From NCBI GenBank assembly GCA_002747455.1, contig PDPG01000029.1, forward strand, positions 1-34,041: a stretch of 34,041 bases of DNA. The letters are read 5' to 3'. The translations under genes were made by a program, and so were the position numbers. Numbering within the stretch: the first letter of the stretch is position 1; the number at the start of each line of letters is the position of its first letter. This DNA comes from Pseudomonadota bacterium. GTDB taxonomy: Bacteria; Pseudomonadota; Gammaproteobacteria; Thiotrichales; Thiotrichaceae. The notes below the pieces were generated by a model. That model did no database searches, was not told where the DNA came from, and saw nothing but the letters and a program-made list of their open reading frames with translations. Below, one piece after another: positions 33,821 to 34,041 of the stretch.

Positions 33821-34041
<221 letters not shown>

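Overview
The window reads as a chromosomal segment of a gammaproteobacterium of moderate GC content. The evidence is conserved gene order: ypjD next to ffh-rpsP-rimM-trmD-rplS, accA-tilS, a yajR-like transporter next to uvrA, and a tRNA-Tyr/Gly/Thr cluster leading into tuf, which resembles the E. coli tufB operon. The genus cannot be fixed from the sequence alone. The type III glutamine synthetase and the Mpl-UbiX pair suggest an environmental, non-enteric lineage (inference).

Layout. 1-98: probable 3' end (domains V-VI) of a group II intron whose body lies outside the window. 105-1282: AT-rich accessory cassette on the minus strand with three small unknown genes, one of them a DUF2628-like membrane protein. 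1504-4028: zinc ABC importer, znuA on minus and znuCB on plus, with 5' ends that touch or overlap. 4073-6563: DUF1501/DUF1800 pair on minus, the first with a twin-arginine signal. 6804-9455: two small membrane proteins flanking typA. 9535-14832 (minus): type III glutamine synthetase, a SWIM zinc-finger protein and a YhiN-type flavoprotein. 14917-17814: a small membrane protein, radA and ypjD. 17969-21443: ffh, then rpsP-rimM-trmD-rplS, closed by a good terminator. 21592-23442: PAS-GGDEF-EAL protein with a degenerate GGDEF motif and an intact EAL site. 23542-26320: mlaA-mpl-ubiX, tightly packed. 26378-29044: thioredoxin-like gene, accA, tilS. 29060-33313: yajR-like MFS gene divergent from uvrA. 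33487-34041: a stable-RNA type promoter (AT-rich upstream element, TTGACA, GC-rich discriminator), tRNA-Tyr, tRNA-Gly, tRNA-Thr and the first 33 codons of tuf.

Most of the window is housekeeping: translation (ffh, rpsP, rimM, trmD, rplS, tilS, typA, tuf, tRNAs), DNA repair (radA, uvrA), envelope maintenance (mlaA, mpl, accA), zinc uptake, nitrogen assimilation and c-di-GMP turnover. The least understood part is the first 1.3 kb, where the unknown membrane-protein cassette abuts the intron end. No gene-free stretch exceeds 300 bases. No CRISPR array, complete insertion sequence or prophage was seen.
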